A stretch of 64,000 nt of DNA, from NCBI GenBank assembly GCA_030016715.1, contig JASEJD010000006.1, positions 60,154-124,153 on the forward strand. The letters run 5' to 3'. The number at the start of each line of letters is the position of its first letter. The first letter of the stretch is position 1. Shown here one piece after another: positions 28,219-37,252 of this stretch. This DNA comes from Methanobacteriaceae archaeon. GTDB taxonomy: Archaea > Methanobacteriota > Methanobacteria > Methanobacteriales > Methanobacteriaceae. A model generated the notes under the pieces. The model searched no databases and had not been told where the DNA came from. It worked only from the letters and a program-made list of their open reading frames with translations. Made by a program: the position numbers and the translations under genes.

Positions 28219-29043
28219 TCAGCGAACCCCCTCCACCTCAACAATAAATTTAATTAGATCTGTTTTTGTGATGAGACCTGTTACCCGGCCATCATCATCC
28301 ACTACAGGAATTCCACTGAATCCTTTTTCAAGCATTATCTTTGCTGTTTCTTCTACAGAAAGGCCTTCGTTAATGGTTTCAACATTTTGAGTCATTACAT
28401 CTTCAACTAACAAGTTCCTGATCCTTGCAGCCTTATATTTATCTGGAACAATTTTCCTAAAGGATATCATTGATTTAGCAATATCTTTAGCAGTAATCAT
28501 CCCGGCAAGTTCACCGTCCTCCATTACAGGAAGTCTTCCTAGATCCTCATCCAGTATTAGTCTGCGGGCATGTACAATACGATCATGGGGAGCTATGGTT
28601 ATTAAATCACGGGTCATTATATCCTTTACCAAGGTATTCTGGTATGGTTTTCCCATACAAATACCAATAAAATCTGTTTTAGTTATTATTCCTTGGATAT
28701 CTCCATTTTCTAAAACAGGCAAACCACCAATACGATTATCCAACATTTTTTTGGCAACTTCCCCCACAAACTGGTCACTCTCTACATTAATCAAATCTTT
28801 ATGCATAACAGTTGAAACATGGAAATGAGAAGGCGCTAAATTTCCATATTTAGATGATCCCAATTTTAAAGCAATATCTTTTTCAGTAATTATCCCAACA
28901 AGTTCTTTAACGTTTTTTTCATTAGTATTTACCACAATAAGTCTTGAAACCTTATTTTTTTTCATTAATTTTAAGGCGTCACATATGTTTTGATCTTTAT
29001 CAATTTGGACCACTTCTGGCGTCATAATATTTTTAATATGCAT
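28219..29043 (-). CDS. Four-CBS-domain protein (copy 5 of the block)
   Basis: A 274-aa protein made of four CBS domains with little else. Domain starts are visible at IMTPEVVQID, VMHKDLINVE, IMTRDLITIA and VMTQNVETIN. Each repeat ends in a LPVL, IPVV or LIVV core followed by an LVGIITEKDI-type strand. Four CBS domains form two Bateman modules, which usually bind AMP, ATP or SAM and signal energy state. There is no output domain, so it may act by protein contact. Its stop is TGA, in frame with the downstream RNA ligase ORF 13 codons later. Confidence 0.9.
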   Translation of the reverse strand: MHIKNIMTPEVVQIDKDQNICDALKLMKKNKVSRLIVVNTNEKNVKELVGIITEKDIALKLGSSKYGNLAPSHFHVSTVMHKDLINVESDQFVGEVAKKMLDNRIGGLPVLENGDIQGIITKTDFIGICMGKPYQNTLVKDIMTRDLITIAPHDRIVHARRLILDEDLGRLPVMEDGELAGMITAKDIAKSMISFRKIVPDKYKAARIRNLLVEDVMTQNVETINEGLSVEETAKIMLEKGFSGIPVVDDDGRVTGLITKTDLIKFIVEVEGVR

Positions 29044-29085
29044 CTAAATTCCTCGCATCTTTAAATAATACCTATCTTAGAATAT

Positions 29086-29931
29086 TTACTGTATCCCTTC
29101 AATAATATCAGTTTTAGTGATTATTCCCACTAATTCATCATCTTCAACAACGGGAATTCCACTTATATCTTTTTCAATCATTATCTTAGCTGCTAATGAT
29201 GCATCATCATCTTTAGATATTTTTAGAAGATCATTAGTCATTATATCACCTGCAGTGAGCATTGAAACCATCCTAAAGTTTTTCTTATCTTTTCCATCGA
29301 CTTGATGGACGAAATATACTTTTTCAACACTTACACCAGTTTCAGGATCTTCTATATCTGCAAAAGATATGTTTTCAGAGGTTATTATCCCAACAGGTTC
29401 ACTGTCTCTCATAACCACAATTCTCCCAATGTTATTATCCTCCATAATACTTATAACATGGGTTATAGCGTGATTTTCATTAACAGTGATGACTTCAGAA
29501 GACATTAAGTCTGAAACCTTCCACTTAGATTGGAATTTATTCTGATAAAATTTCATTAAATCTGTTTTAGTAATTATGCCCACTAATTCATCTTCTTCAA
29601 TGACTGGAAGTGAACTTATATCATTTTTTAGCATTATCTCCACAGAGTCTTTTACTTTAGTGTCTGGACTAACTGTTATTAGATCATTCTTCATAACTCT
29701 TCTAATTGAGATCTTGTCTAAGGGTCTTTTTCTCCATGCGGCTCCATTACCTCTTAATTTTCGAGCAATGTCCTTTTCAGTAACTATACCTACTGGAGCT
29801 CCTTTTGAATCAATTACAACTATTCTGCTGAAACCATGTTTGAGCATTAAGTTTCGAGCATAGGCAACTTGATCAGTATCTTGAATTACAACTACTTCAT
29901 CAGTCATTATATCTCTAACGTTCATTGGCAA
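29086..29931 (-). CDS. Four-CBS-domain protein (copy 4 of the block)
   Basis: A 281-aa protein of four CBS domains, beginning with DIMTDEVVVIQDTDQVAYARN, then VMKNDLITVS, LMSSEVITVN and IMTNDLLKIS. Between the third and fourth domain an insert of about 30 residues (PETGVSVEKVYFVHQVDGKDKKNF) interrupts the regular spacing. Clearly a paralogue of its neighbours and most similar in layout to copy 5. It starts 10 bp after copy 3 stops, so the two are probably cotranslated. The ligand is unknown. Confidence 0.9.
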   Translation of the reverse strand: MPMNVRDIMTDEVVVIQDTDQVAYARNLMLKHGFSRIVVIDSKGAPVGIVTEKDIARKLRGNGAAWRKRPLDKISIRRVMKNDLITVSPDTKVKDSVEIMLKNDISSLPVIEEDELVGIITKTDLMKFYQNKFQSKWKVSDLMSSEVITVNENHAITHVISIMEDNNIGRIVVMRDSEPVGIITSENISFADIEDPETGVSVEKVYFVHQVDGKDKKNFRMVSMLTAGDIMTNDLLKISKDDDASLAAKIMIEKDISGIPVVEDDELVGIITKTDIIEGIQ

Positions 29932-29941
29932 TCACCTGGGA

Positions 29942-30883
29942 TTAGCTGTTAATAACTTTTAATATATCGCTTTCAGTTATCATACCCACAACTTCACCAT
30001 TTTTAACTACGGGAAGTCCTCCAATTCCTTTTTTATCCATAATTTCACAGACATCGCCTAGTCTGGTTAATGGTGTGGTGGATATAACTTCTTGTTCCAT
30101 TATATCCGTTATTTTAGAATTTAAAATATCTTCCGCATTATTAGAAACCATAGAATCAAATGCCTTGCTGGCTCCTAAAAACTCTAAAATATCAGTTGAT
30201 GTAATAATACCCACGATTTTTTCATTTTCAGGGTGTGGAGTTTTTCTTTCTTCTCCAACAACAGGTATCCTTCTTAACCTGTTTCTTACCATTATTTTAG
30301 ATGCACTTTCTATAGGGGTTCCAGGTGTGGTGCTGATAACATCTTTAGTCATGAAATCTTCAACAAGCTCTTCTGTGAGTACGCCAGAAAGGAGTATGGC
30401 AAAATCCCTCTCAGATACTATACCAACAATTTTATTTTCAGAATCAACAACTGGAAGTGCCCCCACCCCCTTTTCGTGTATTTTTTTAACTGCATCATTT
30501 AATGATGCTTTATTACTTAGAACCTCTATATCTCGGGTCATTATTTTTTTAACAGATTCATTAACCGCTGCTAAAAAGTTATCTTCATATTTTTCATGTA
30601 ATATTTTATACTTTTCACCGCCGCCTAGAAAATTTAGAATGTCCATTGATGTAACAATTCCCAGAATCTTACCAGTTCCAGGGTCGGTTATAGGAAGTCT
30701 CCTGAATTTATTCTTTACCATTATTTCTGCTGCTTCCTTTATTGTGGTGGTTTGAGGTATTGTAACTACATCTTTCTTAGCCAAACTCATCACATCGCCC
30801 TCATGCTCTGATGCATGGGACTCAAATTCGATAGGGCCTCTATCCATAGATTTCACTATATTTATGGTATCTTTTCTTCTCAT
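29942..30883 (-). CDS. Four-CBS-domain protein (copy 3 of the block)
   Basis: A 313-aa CBS protein. The first 30 residues (RGPIEFESHASEHEGDV) are an N-terminal extension absent from the other copies. CBS repeats begin at SLAKKDVVTIP, IMTRDIEVLS, FMTKDVISTT and IMEQEVISTT, each with a GALPVV or RLPIT core. An insert of about 10 residues (GEERKTPHPENE) lies in the third repeat. A 171-bp gap upstream separates it from copy 2, so this copy may have its own promoter driving copies 3-5 and the RNA ligase. Confidence 0.9.
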   Translation of the reverse strand: MRRKDTINIVKSMDRGPIEFESHASEHEGDVMSLAKKDVVTIPQTTTIKEAAEIMVKNKFRRLPITDPGTGKILGIVTSMDILNFLGGGEKYKILHEKYEDNFLAAVNESVKKIMTRDIEVLSNKASLNDAVKKIHEKGVGALPVVDSENKIVGIVSERDFAILLSGVLTEELVEDFMTKDVISTTPGTPIESASKIMVRNRLRRIPVVGEERKTPHPENEKIVGIITSTDILEFLGASKAFDSMVSNNAEDILNSKITDIMEQEVISTTPLTRLGDVCEIMDKKGIGGLPVVKNGEVVGMITESDILKVINS

Positions 30884-31054
30884 TCATACACCTCTTCTAG
30901 ATAGAATATCCATTTAAGCATGTTTTTAATATTAAAATATATTTTATTGAATCAAATTTGGATTCAAAAAAGTTTTCTACGTTATATTTTAATTTTAGAA
31001 AATATTCTATAATTAAATCAAATAATAGATCCAATATTTTTGTTTTTTGGAAAA

Positions 31055-31870
31055 TCAATTTAAATACGACTCCAAAATATCTTCCCTTGCAATAATTCCA
31101 ATCAGATCAGATTCTTTTGCCCTATTGGCCATTTTTTTAATGTATACTGGGTTTTTAACAACTGGTAATCGCCCTATATCACATTTAACCAATAAATCAG
31201 CTGCTTCATGAATCTTCATCTGGGGAGTTGCAATGATTGGTGGAGTTTTCATTATTTTTTCTACTTTAATAGATCTTTTTATTTCATCAGATTCTTTAAT
31301 AATTCGAACATGTCCAGAATTAATAATGTCTTTTCTAGTGATTATTCCTATCAACTTTTTATTTTTAATAACAGGAATTCCTGAATATCCTGTATCATCC
31401 ATTTTATTCCATACAAAAGAGATAGGATCATCATGATTGCAAGTAACCACATCTGCAGTAAAAAACTCACCAACTGTTTTATTGTTATTTTTTTCAGATT
31501 TCTGTAAAAATCCCTTCAATAAATCCATAACACTAACTATACCTACCAAATACATATTATCTGAAGATTTTACTACAGGTGCTTGTACTTCATTGGCAGC
31601 CACTAAGTTATTGGCTAGTTCATACACATCCATTTCTGGAGTGGCAATCACTTTGGGCCTCTCCATAATTCCCCTTCCTTCAATATTCGATTTATTTGAT
31701 GAGATATTTAAAATGTCTCCTCTGGTAATAACACCCGCTAAATGGTTTTTTGAAACTACAGGGACGCATCTGAATCCTTCTCTTCTAAGTATTGATCTTA
31801 CTGTTGTTGCATAAGTATCTACGGAGACTGTGACTGGATCAGATGTCATAACATCTTTTACCTCAGTCAT
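31055..31870 (-). CDS. CBS-domain protein (copy 2 of the block)
   Basis: A 271-aa protein with CBS motifs at DVMTSDPVTVS, IMERPKVIATP, FFTADVVTCNHDDP and IMKTPPIIATP. Its C-terminus has an unusual extra segment before the last strand (YIKKMANRAKESDLIGIIARED). An in-frame TTG or ATG 99 bp upstream would overlap copy 1; ATG 31870 with GGAGGAATAGA is preferred. The gene begins one base after the stop of copy 1, so the two are translationally linked. The ligand is unknown. Confidence 0.88.
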   Translation of the reverse strand: MTEVKDVMTSDPVTVSVDTYATTVRSILRREGFRCVPVVSKNHLAGVITRGDILNISSNKSNIEGRGIMERPKVIATPEMDVYELANNLVAANEVQAPVVKSSDNMYLVGIVSVMDLLKGFLQKSEKNNNKTVGEFFTADVVTCNHDDPISFVWNKMDDTGYSGIPVIKNKKLIGIITRKDIINSGHVRIIKESDEIKRSIKVEKIMKTPPIIATPQMKIHEAADLLVKCDIGRLPVVKNPVYIKKMANRAKESDLIGIIAREDILESYLN

Positions 31871-31871
31871 T

Positions 31872-32432
31872 CTATTCCTCCTCCAGATCCTCTTTGCATT
31901 CGTCACACACATACTTTCCATCGACTTGTTCCAAATATTCCATAAAATTTCCGCATATTTCACAAGCACCAGGCACTGGATTTTCTGATGAAGAATAAGT
32001 CACAGTATTTTCTAATCTTGCATTTATAACTAATATTTCAGTTAATTCTGGTGAAACAGACATTACATCTGTTGATGTTAAAATTCCCACTAATTTACCA
32101 TTTTTTACAACAGGCAGCCTTCTTATACTGTTTTTAGCCATTAATCTTGCTGCTTCATTTAATTCTGTTCCAGGATCGATACTGATGAGATTTTTGGTCA
32201 TTACTTCACCAATGGTTATTTCACTGGCAAGAATATCTTTTGCAACTACTTTTCTAAGAATATCACTTTCAGTTATTAATCCTTCTGGTTTGGCATTGCT
32301 TTTTACAATAAGACTCCCTAAACCCATTTTGGTCATAATTTTTGCTGCTTCTGCAACACTTATTTTGGGGTCGATTGTTACTACACTTGATGTCATTGCG
32401 TCGTGTACAGTTACTTTAGTTTCCATTTCCAT
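31872..32432 (-). CDS. CBS-pair protein with C-terminal zinc ribbon (copy 1 of the block)
   Basis: A 186-aa protein. Two CBS domains ([14 protein letters not shown] and [12 protein letters not shown] starts, LGSLIV and IRRLPVV cores) occupy residues 8-130. The last 40 residues carry [20 protein letters not shown] and DEC, a CX2C...CX2C zinc-ribbon pattern. CBS-zinc-ribbon proteins are found in archaea and may bind nucleic acid under adenylate control, but this is inference. It is the first CBS gene after queE (11 bp gap), so a transcript from queD-queE may run into the CBS block. Confidence 0.88.
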   Translation of the reverse strand: MEMETKVTVHDAMTSSVVTIDPKISVAEAAKIMTKMGLGSLIVKSNAKPEGLITESDILRKVVAKDILASEITIGEVMTKNLISIDPGTELNEAARLMAKNSIRRLPVVKNGKLVGILTSTDVMSVSPELTEILVINARLENTVTYSSSENPVPGACEICGNFMEYLEQVDGKYVCDECKEDLEEE

Positions 32433-32443
32433 TTAAAAACCTC

Positions 32444-33145
32444 CTATCTCACCTTTAGAATCTTATGAATTTGAGGAATAACTAAAACATCCATATATTT
32501 ACCTGCATTTTCAGATATTTCAAACATTATTTTTTCATTATTCTGCCACTGATCCAGAGGACTTATGGGCTGGATAACCAAAGATATATTTGAAGAATCT
32601 GAGACTTCTCCATGGATCTTTGATGCTATAAATTCCACTGTGTCAATTTTGGTTGATGGCATTATAACTAATTTACAATAAATATTTGCACCCTCATCTA
32701 TTAATAAGTTTAGGGATTCGATTTCTCTATCAAAAAGACTATTCCAACTATTTGTTGAATTATGCTCAGGTAATTTAATATCAACAGATGCATAATCAAT
32801 TAAATTAGATATTTTAGCCAATTCATCGGGTAGGGAGCCATTAGTTTCCAGTAAATATTTGAAATTATATTTTCTAATAAATGTTCTTAAAAAATCAGCA
32901 TGTAAAAGTGGCTCTCCCCCCGTAAATGAAACAGAATGAAAATCAGGAGTTAATAAATTAATAACTGCTTTGTAAAGTTCTTCAACAGAATATTCATCAC
33001 CAGCAGCCGGATCTCTGCTTTGAGGAGTATCACAATAATTGCAATCAAGGTTGCATCCAGTTAGACGAACAAAAATCTGTCTTCTGCCAACTAATAATCC
33101 TTCACCCTGAATACTAGAGAAAATCTCATTAATACGAGCTTTCAT
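32444..33145 (-). CDS. queE: 7-carboxy-7-deazaguanine synthase (radical SAM)
   Basis: A 233-aa radical SAM enzyme for the preQ0 pathway, converting 6-carboxytetrahydropterin to 7-carboxy-7-deazaguanine. It has [20 protein letters not shown] and the cluster motif [11 protein letters not shown] (CX3CX2C) at about residues 31-41, and FTGGEPLLH for SAM binding. In archaea preQ0 feeds archaeosine in tRNA. A TTG 21 bp upstream is possible, but ATG 33145 gives the usual [15 protein letters not shown] start. It lies 53 bp after queD on the same strand. Confidence 0.94.
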   Translation of the reverse strand: MKARINEIFSSIQGEGLLVGRRQIFVRLTGCNLDCNYCDTPQSRDPAAGDEYSVEELYKAVINLLTPDFHSVSFTGGEPLLHADFLRTFIRKYNFKYLLETNGSLPDELAKISNLIDYASVDIKLPEHNSTNSWNSLFDREIESLNLLIDEGANIYCKLVIMPSTKIDTVEFIASKIHGEVSDSSNISLVIQPISPLDQWQNNEKIMFEISENAGKYMDVLVIPQIHKILKVR

Positions 33146-33198
33146 TAGAGTACCGCCAGAGTTCAATAATTATCTTAGTTATTAATATGAATTTTATA

Positions 33199-33690
33199 TT
33201 ATTTATTTATAGTGTAATAGGCTCCCTGACCTATCCCTTCATTTATACAGATTTGAACACTGGAAAGCTTTTCATTTGTTTTTTTAAGAGATTCAAATAT
33301 ATTTTTGGCAAAAAATTCTGCCAATTCCTCAGCTGATGTAGATTTAAGTGGTAAAAGATAACAATCCTCTGAAGGTAGGACGTAACCTTTATCTGAAATT
33401 TTAAATTTAATAGAATGCTCTTTGTATGGATCATCTGAATTGAAATTAATGTCAGGACTTTCCACAGGGATTAAGACTTTGTGATCTAATTTTGAACATA
33501 TCTCTTTAGCAATTGATTTCACTGTTTTAAAATCAGCTACAAATCCGAACTCACCTGATCTTTCTCCTTCTACCACCACGTCCACGTGATAGGAATGTCC
33601 ATGAATTCCTCCGCAGAATTCGTGTTTAGGAATCATATGTGCAGCTGAAAACCTTAAATTTGCATGAATTCCGTTAATAACTATTTTCAT
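33199..33690 (-). CDS. queD: 6-carboxytetrahydropterin synthase (QueD/PTPS family)
   Basis: A 163-aa member of the 6-pyruvoyltetrahydropterin synthase fold. The zinc ligands are in FSAAHMI (His18) and [10 protein letters not shown] (His30 and His32), and the catalytic Cys is in EFCGG just before it. The motif ...[11 protein letters not shown] near the C-terminus is the pterin-anchoring region with its Glu. It makes 6-carboxytetrahydropterin, the substrate of QueE next to it. GAAGGTTTT precedes the ATG. The pair supplies preQ0 for archaeosine. Confidence 0.93.
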   Translation of the reverse strand: MKIVINGIHANLRFSAAHMIPKHEFCGGIHGHSYHVDVVVEGERSGEFGFVADFKTVKSIAKEICSKLDHKVLIPVESPDINFNSDDPYKEHSIKFKISDKGYVLPSEDCYLLPLKSTSAEELAEFFAKNIFESLKKTNEKLSSVQICINEGIGQGAYYTINK

Positions 33691-33820
33691 TATAAAACCT
33701 TCTCTTATAGTAACATATTTACATAAATAACATTAATTCTAGAAATTAGCATCTCATGAAGTATTGTTTAATAACTCAGTTTATAATCATTAAATAAATT
33801 TTTGAAAAAATTTAAAAAAA

Positions 33821-34393
33821 TCAAAAAACTCTTGTCTTAGTTATATCTTTATCAATTGACTTTATTTCATTAATATACTTTGTGCAAATTTCATTGATAA
33901 TCATTTTTAGATTATCATCATTGAATTTTCCATTACATTCATTTATTCCAATGGTTTTCACATCTTCAGGGGTTCCCTCACTAATTACATTTATACCAAA
34001 ATGTATCTTTAAGCTGCTATTAGAGCATGTTGCAATAGATACACTGAGTTTATATCCATTGACATAAATATCATCACCTTTCCTATAACTTAAAATGTTA
34101 TGTTCAGTTAAAACTTCTTTAACTATCATAACCAAAATCCGTTGACGATGATATGCCATTCTCATATCTGGTGGTTGACAATCAAAGTGTTCTATGATAA
34201 AGTGAATCATTTTGTCTGCTTTGATTTCTAAACCAACATCTTCGTAGTCTAAGATCTTGGAATTATCGATGTCCATTGGTCCAATCCAAGTTATAATGCT
34301 TGATTTATTTATTTTATGCATCCTAAATGCCCATAATGGTTCAATCTGGCTTCCATCATAGATCATTGATTGTTCTAAATGTAAATGGATCAT
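33821..34393 (-). CDS. DUF366 family protein
   Basis: A 190-aa protein that I recognise as DUF366 from its N-terminal [12 protein letters not shown] (residues about 12-23). It also has an [17 protein letters not shown] stretch. The function of the family is not established. The sequence is mixed alpha/beta with conserved polar residues, which would suit an enzyme. It lies upstream of queD on the same strand (about 130 bp) and downstream of the PPC-domain gene. Whether it belongs with archaeosine synthesis is untested. Confidence 0.75.
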   Translation of the reverse strand: MIHLHLEQSMIYDGSQIEPLWAFRMHKINKSSIITWIGPMDIDNSKILDYEDVGLEIKADKMIHFIIEHFDCQPPDMRMAYHRQRILVMIVKEVLTEHNILSYRKGDDIYVNGYKLSVSIATCSNSSLKIHFGINVISEGTPEDVKTIGINECNGKFNDDNLKMIINEICTKYINEIKSIDKDITKTRVF

Positions 34394-34481
34394 ATTTTCA
34401 CCTGAACTAATATCTTCAACTATTTATTGTTTTAAACTACTAAAGAAATAATCATAAGTGAAAAGTCATCATAAAAATATT

Positions 34482-34862
34482 TTATTCATCAATTAACAAT
34501 TCACTATAACCTGTTTTTTTGTCAAAAACTCTTTTAAATTCTTTTTTTGATTCTAAAATGCCGATCTCTGCAGTAGTATGAATTTCACAACCATTCATCA
34601 AGTGTCCTCCGTAAACCATTCCATTAATATCAGAAATGGATATGTGAACATGAATACCATCTGCAGAAACTGTTCCTTCGGCCGATACAATCTCTAAAGG
34701 ACCTTTAAAAAATTTATTATTACCATCTGCAGTTCTAAGAACAGCTACATTTAAACTTCCAACAATAGAGATAATAAATCCTGATTTTAAATTCTGATCA
34801 TTTAAAATATCTTGGATTCCTTTTTTAAGATCCTGACCCGGTAAAAGTCTGGAAGCTATCAT
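34482..34862 (-). CDS. PPC/DUF296 domain protein
   Basis: A 126-aa protein of the PPC (DUF296) fold: [16 protein letters not shown] at the N-terminus, [19 protein letters not shown] in the middle and [18 protein letters not shown] near the end. The HVHIS motif and GGHL with a following Cys and His are the conserved metal-site pattern. Family members are small trimers, in plants fused to AT-hook DNA-binding motifs; the prokaryotic role is unknown. Its start is 33 bp from the start of the divergent nucleotidyltransferase gene. Confidence 0.85.
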   Translation of the reverse strand: MIASRLLPGQDLKKGIQDILNDQNLKSGFIISIVGSLNVAVLRTADGNNKFFKGPLEIVSAEGTVSADGIHVHISISDINGMVYGGHLMNGCEIHTTAEIGILESKKEFKRVFDKKTGYSELLIDE

Positions 34863-34897
34863 ATTTAATAATGTTACCTACATTACATTTATTTATG
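34861..34897. promoter_or_regulatory. Overlapping divergent promoter pair
   Basis: For the plus-strand gene a TATA-like TATTTAATA lies at 34862-34870, about 25 bp upstream of ATG 34895. For the minus-strand gene an ATAAATAAA-type box lies at 34886-34897, about 25 bp upstream of ATG 34862. Neither gene has a Shine-Dalgarno site. The spacing fits two leaderless transcripts whose boxes lie in each other's start region. Inferred from spacing. Confidence 0.4.
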
Positions 34898-35911
34898 ATT
34901 GCCAGAACACGAGACTTCATATATACAAAAGATGATCTTTTCTTTGCTACAACTAGTTATCTTCACCCCAAGGATAGAATTTTATCTTTTTTGAGATATA
35001 TTCCTGATGAAAATGGGGATCGAAGCAAAAATGGTAAAAAATACAGTAAAGTTGATTCTAAACAAGCTTATGAATTCTTAAAAAAAGAATTTCCTGATTA
35101 TCTTTTTGATTGTGAAAATACAAAGGTAATGATGATGGGTGTACCCCATGAAGATCTAGAAAAAATAATAAAACCAGAAAAACGCTTGAATGAAATAATG
35201 AATAGCGAAACTGAAGAAGAACTTTTAAAAAAAGTGGTTAAAATCGCGGACACATTTCATGAATATGGGAATATTTCCTATAAAGATATGGGAATTTCAG
35301 GATCAATACTACCGGGATTATATGATGCTGAAAAATCTGATATTGACTTTGTGATTTATGGACTGGAAAATCATCGCAAAGCCTTACATGTTTTTGAAGA
35401 ATTAAAGGATAAAATAATTTTTAACAGTATAAGTGATGAGTATTGGGAGAGACTATATGATAAGAGGATTAAAGATTCGACTTTAAGTATAGAAGAGTTC
35501 AAATGGTACGAAAAAAGGAAAAATAATAGGGGAATAATTGAAGGTACGCTATTTGACATACTAGCAACCCGTAAATGGGAAGAAATAAGAGGAAAATATG
35601 GTGAAGTAAGATATGAACCTGTGGGTATTTCTAAAATAAATTGTACGGTTTCTGATTCTTTAGGGGCATTTGATAACCCTGCAGTTTATAAAGTGGAAAA
35701 TGTGGAAATTAAAGAGGGTCTTGATGTAAATATAACAGAAATTGCTTCATTTACCCATACTTATGCTGGTCAAGCTCGTGATGGTGAAGAAATAGTTGCC
35801 CGTGGTAAACTGGAAAAAGTCATTGATAATGATCAACATTATCGTTTAGTTGTGGGTACAACTCGTGAAGCAATTAATGAATATGTAAAGTTACGAAAAC
35901 TATTTAAATAA
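34895..35911 (+). CDS. Nucleotidyltransferase (DNA polymerase beta-like fold) domain protein
   Basis: A 339-aa protein with a polymerase-beta type nucleotidyltransferase signature: [24 protein letters not shown] (GS...DxD) near residue 135. About 70% of the protein is outside this core. An ATG 24 bp upstream at 34871 is possible, but MIARTRDF with correctly placed TATA box favours ATG 34895. Archaeal proteins of this layout are annotated only as DNA polymerase beta domain proteins, with no known substrate. The C-terminal half includes a conserved [23 protein letters not shown] stretch. Confidence 0.7.
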   Translation: MIARTRDFIYTKDDLFFATTSYLHPKDRILSFLRYIPDENGDRSKNGKKYSKVDSKQAYEFLKKEFPDYLFDCENTKVMMMGVPHEDLEKIIKPEKRLNEIMNSETEEELLKKVVKIADTFHEYGNISYKDMGISGSILPGLYDAEKSDIDFVIYGLENHRKALHVFEELKDKIIFNSISDEYWERLYDKRIKDSTLSIEEFKWYEKRKNNRGIIEGTLFDILATRKWEEIRGKYGEVRYEPVGISKINCTVSDSLGAFDNPAVYKVENVEIKEGLDVNITEIASFTHTYAGQARDGEEIVARGKLEKVIDNDQHYRLVVGTTREAINEYVKLRKLFK

Positions 35912-35947
35912 TAATTTTTTAATAAAAAGTATGAAGAGGATATTTAG

Positions 35948-37243
35948 ATGAATAAGAATTCTACAATAAATATTGGTTTAATAGGTTTTGGGACTATAGG
36001 ATCTGGTGTTGTGACTTTATTCAACGATAATATTGGTTTGATTGAAAGTAAAGCTGGAAAAAGGGTTAAACTTAAAAAAGTGGTTGATCTAGATATTACA
36101 ACCAATAGGGGTGTCGATATAGATCCCTCTATATTATCTACTGATGTAAATGACATATTAGATGACCCTGAAATAGATATTGTAATTGAGCTTATTGGTG
36201 GTTACCAACCAGCTGAAAAATTTATTCTAACTGCTATAAAGAATGGAAAACATGTTGTAACTGCTAACAAAGCTTTGTTAGCTAAAAAATGGGATGAAAT
36301 TATAAAAACTGCCCAGGATAATAATGTTCGAATTTGTTTTGAAGCAAGTGTAGGTGGTGGAATTCCAATATTACAGCCACTAAATGAAAGTTTGGCCTCT
36401 AATAATATTAAATCTATCTATGGTATAATAAATGGAACTGCAAATTACATATTAACTAAAATGACTGAAGAAAAGTTAGAATTTGAAAATGTACTTAAAG
36501 AAGCTCAAATGAAGGGTTATGCTGAACAAGATCCTACCTTTGATATTGAAGGATTTGATACTGCTCAAAAACTGATTATATTATCCATCTTAGGTTTTGG
36601 AGTTTACGTGAAACAGGAACAATTCCATGTGGAAGGGATAAGCAAAATTACCAGCCGAGATATTGAATTCATAAGTGAAGAACTGGACTGTTTTATCAAA
36701 CTTTTGGCCATTGCAAAAATCAGCAATGGAGAACTTGATTTGAGGGTACATCCGACCTTGATTCCTAAAGAACATCTTCTAGCATCTGTAAAAGATGCTT
36801 TTAATGGAATTTATGTAGTGGGAGATGCTGTTGGACCTGTGATGATGTATGGTCAGGGTGCAGGTAAGATGCCTACTGCAAGTGCAGTCGTGGGAGATTG
36901 TTTAGAGATAATCAATAATATGGAAAAAAAAGTTGATTACGGACCAAATATAAAGTCCATAGATAGAATAAAGAATATTGATGAAATCATTTCTAAATAT
37001 TACATTAGACTAACTGCTGTTGACCAACCAGGTGTTTTGCATACCATATCTGGAATACTGAGTGATTTTAATATAAGTATTGAATCTGTTAGTCAAAAAA
37101 ATGGAATGGATGATCAAGTGGTTCAAATTTATATGGTGACCCATGAAGTTCTTGAAAAGAATGTTGCTAGGGCCATGCAAAAAATTATGGATTTGGATGT
37201 AATTAAAGGAGATGTCTTATTTATAAGAGTTCTTGACGAATGA
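35948..37243 (+). CDS. hom: Homoserine dehydrogenase with C-terminal ACT domain
   Basis: A 431-aa enzyme that reduces aspartate semialdehyde to homoserine for threonine and methionine. The nucleotide-binding motif is [16 protein letters not shown] (about residues 9-24). The catalytic region contains [14 protein letters not shown] and [10 protein letters not shown]. The ACT domain occupies about residues 350-431 ([17 protein letters not shown]), so threonine feedback is likely. GAGGATATTTAG precedes the ATG. The next gene starts 10 bp later. Confidence 0.95.
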   Translation: MNKNSTINIGLIGFGTIGSGVVTLFNDNIGLIESKAGKRVKLKKVVDLDITTNRGVDIDPSILSTDVNDILDDPEIDIVIELIGGYQPAEKFILTAIKNGKHVVTANKALLAKKWDEIIKTAQDNNVRICFEASVGGGIPILQPLNESLASNNIKSIYGIINGTANYILTKMTEEKLEFENVLKEAQMKGYAEQDPTFDIEGFDTAQKLIILSILGFGVYVKQEQFHVEGISKITSRDIEFISEELDCFIKLLAIAKISNGELDLRVHPTLIPKEHLLASVKDAFNGIYVVGDAVGPVMMYGQGAGKMPTASAVVGDCLEIINNMEKKVDYGPNIKSIDRIKNIDEIISKYYIRLTAVDQPGVLHTISGILSDFNISIESVSQKNGMDDQVVQIYMVTHEVLEKNVARAMQKIMDLDVIKGDVLFIRVLDE

Positions 37244-37252
37244 AAAGAGAAG

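Noticed and set aside
28219..28221. TGA as selenocysteine or pyrrolysine-type readthrough between CBS and ligase genes
   Set aside because: No SECIS-like element was seen and Methanobacteriales are not known for selenoproteins. An ATT start fits the ribosome site better.
30075..30755. 226-codon plus-strand ORF opposite a CBS gene
   Set aside because: Composition follows the antisense of repeated CBS motifs; no ribosome site or known domain.
28219..32432. CBS array as a mobile-element duplication
   Set aside because: There are no terminal repeats, transposase or target duplications; copies are diverged paralogues with distinct inserts.
34871..34894. Earlier start ATG 34871 of the nucleotidyltransferase gene
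   Set aside because: It would leave no promoter space, and the TATA spacing favours ATG 34895.
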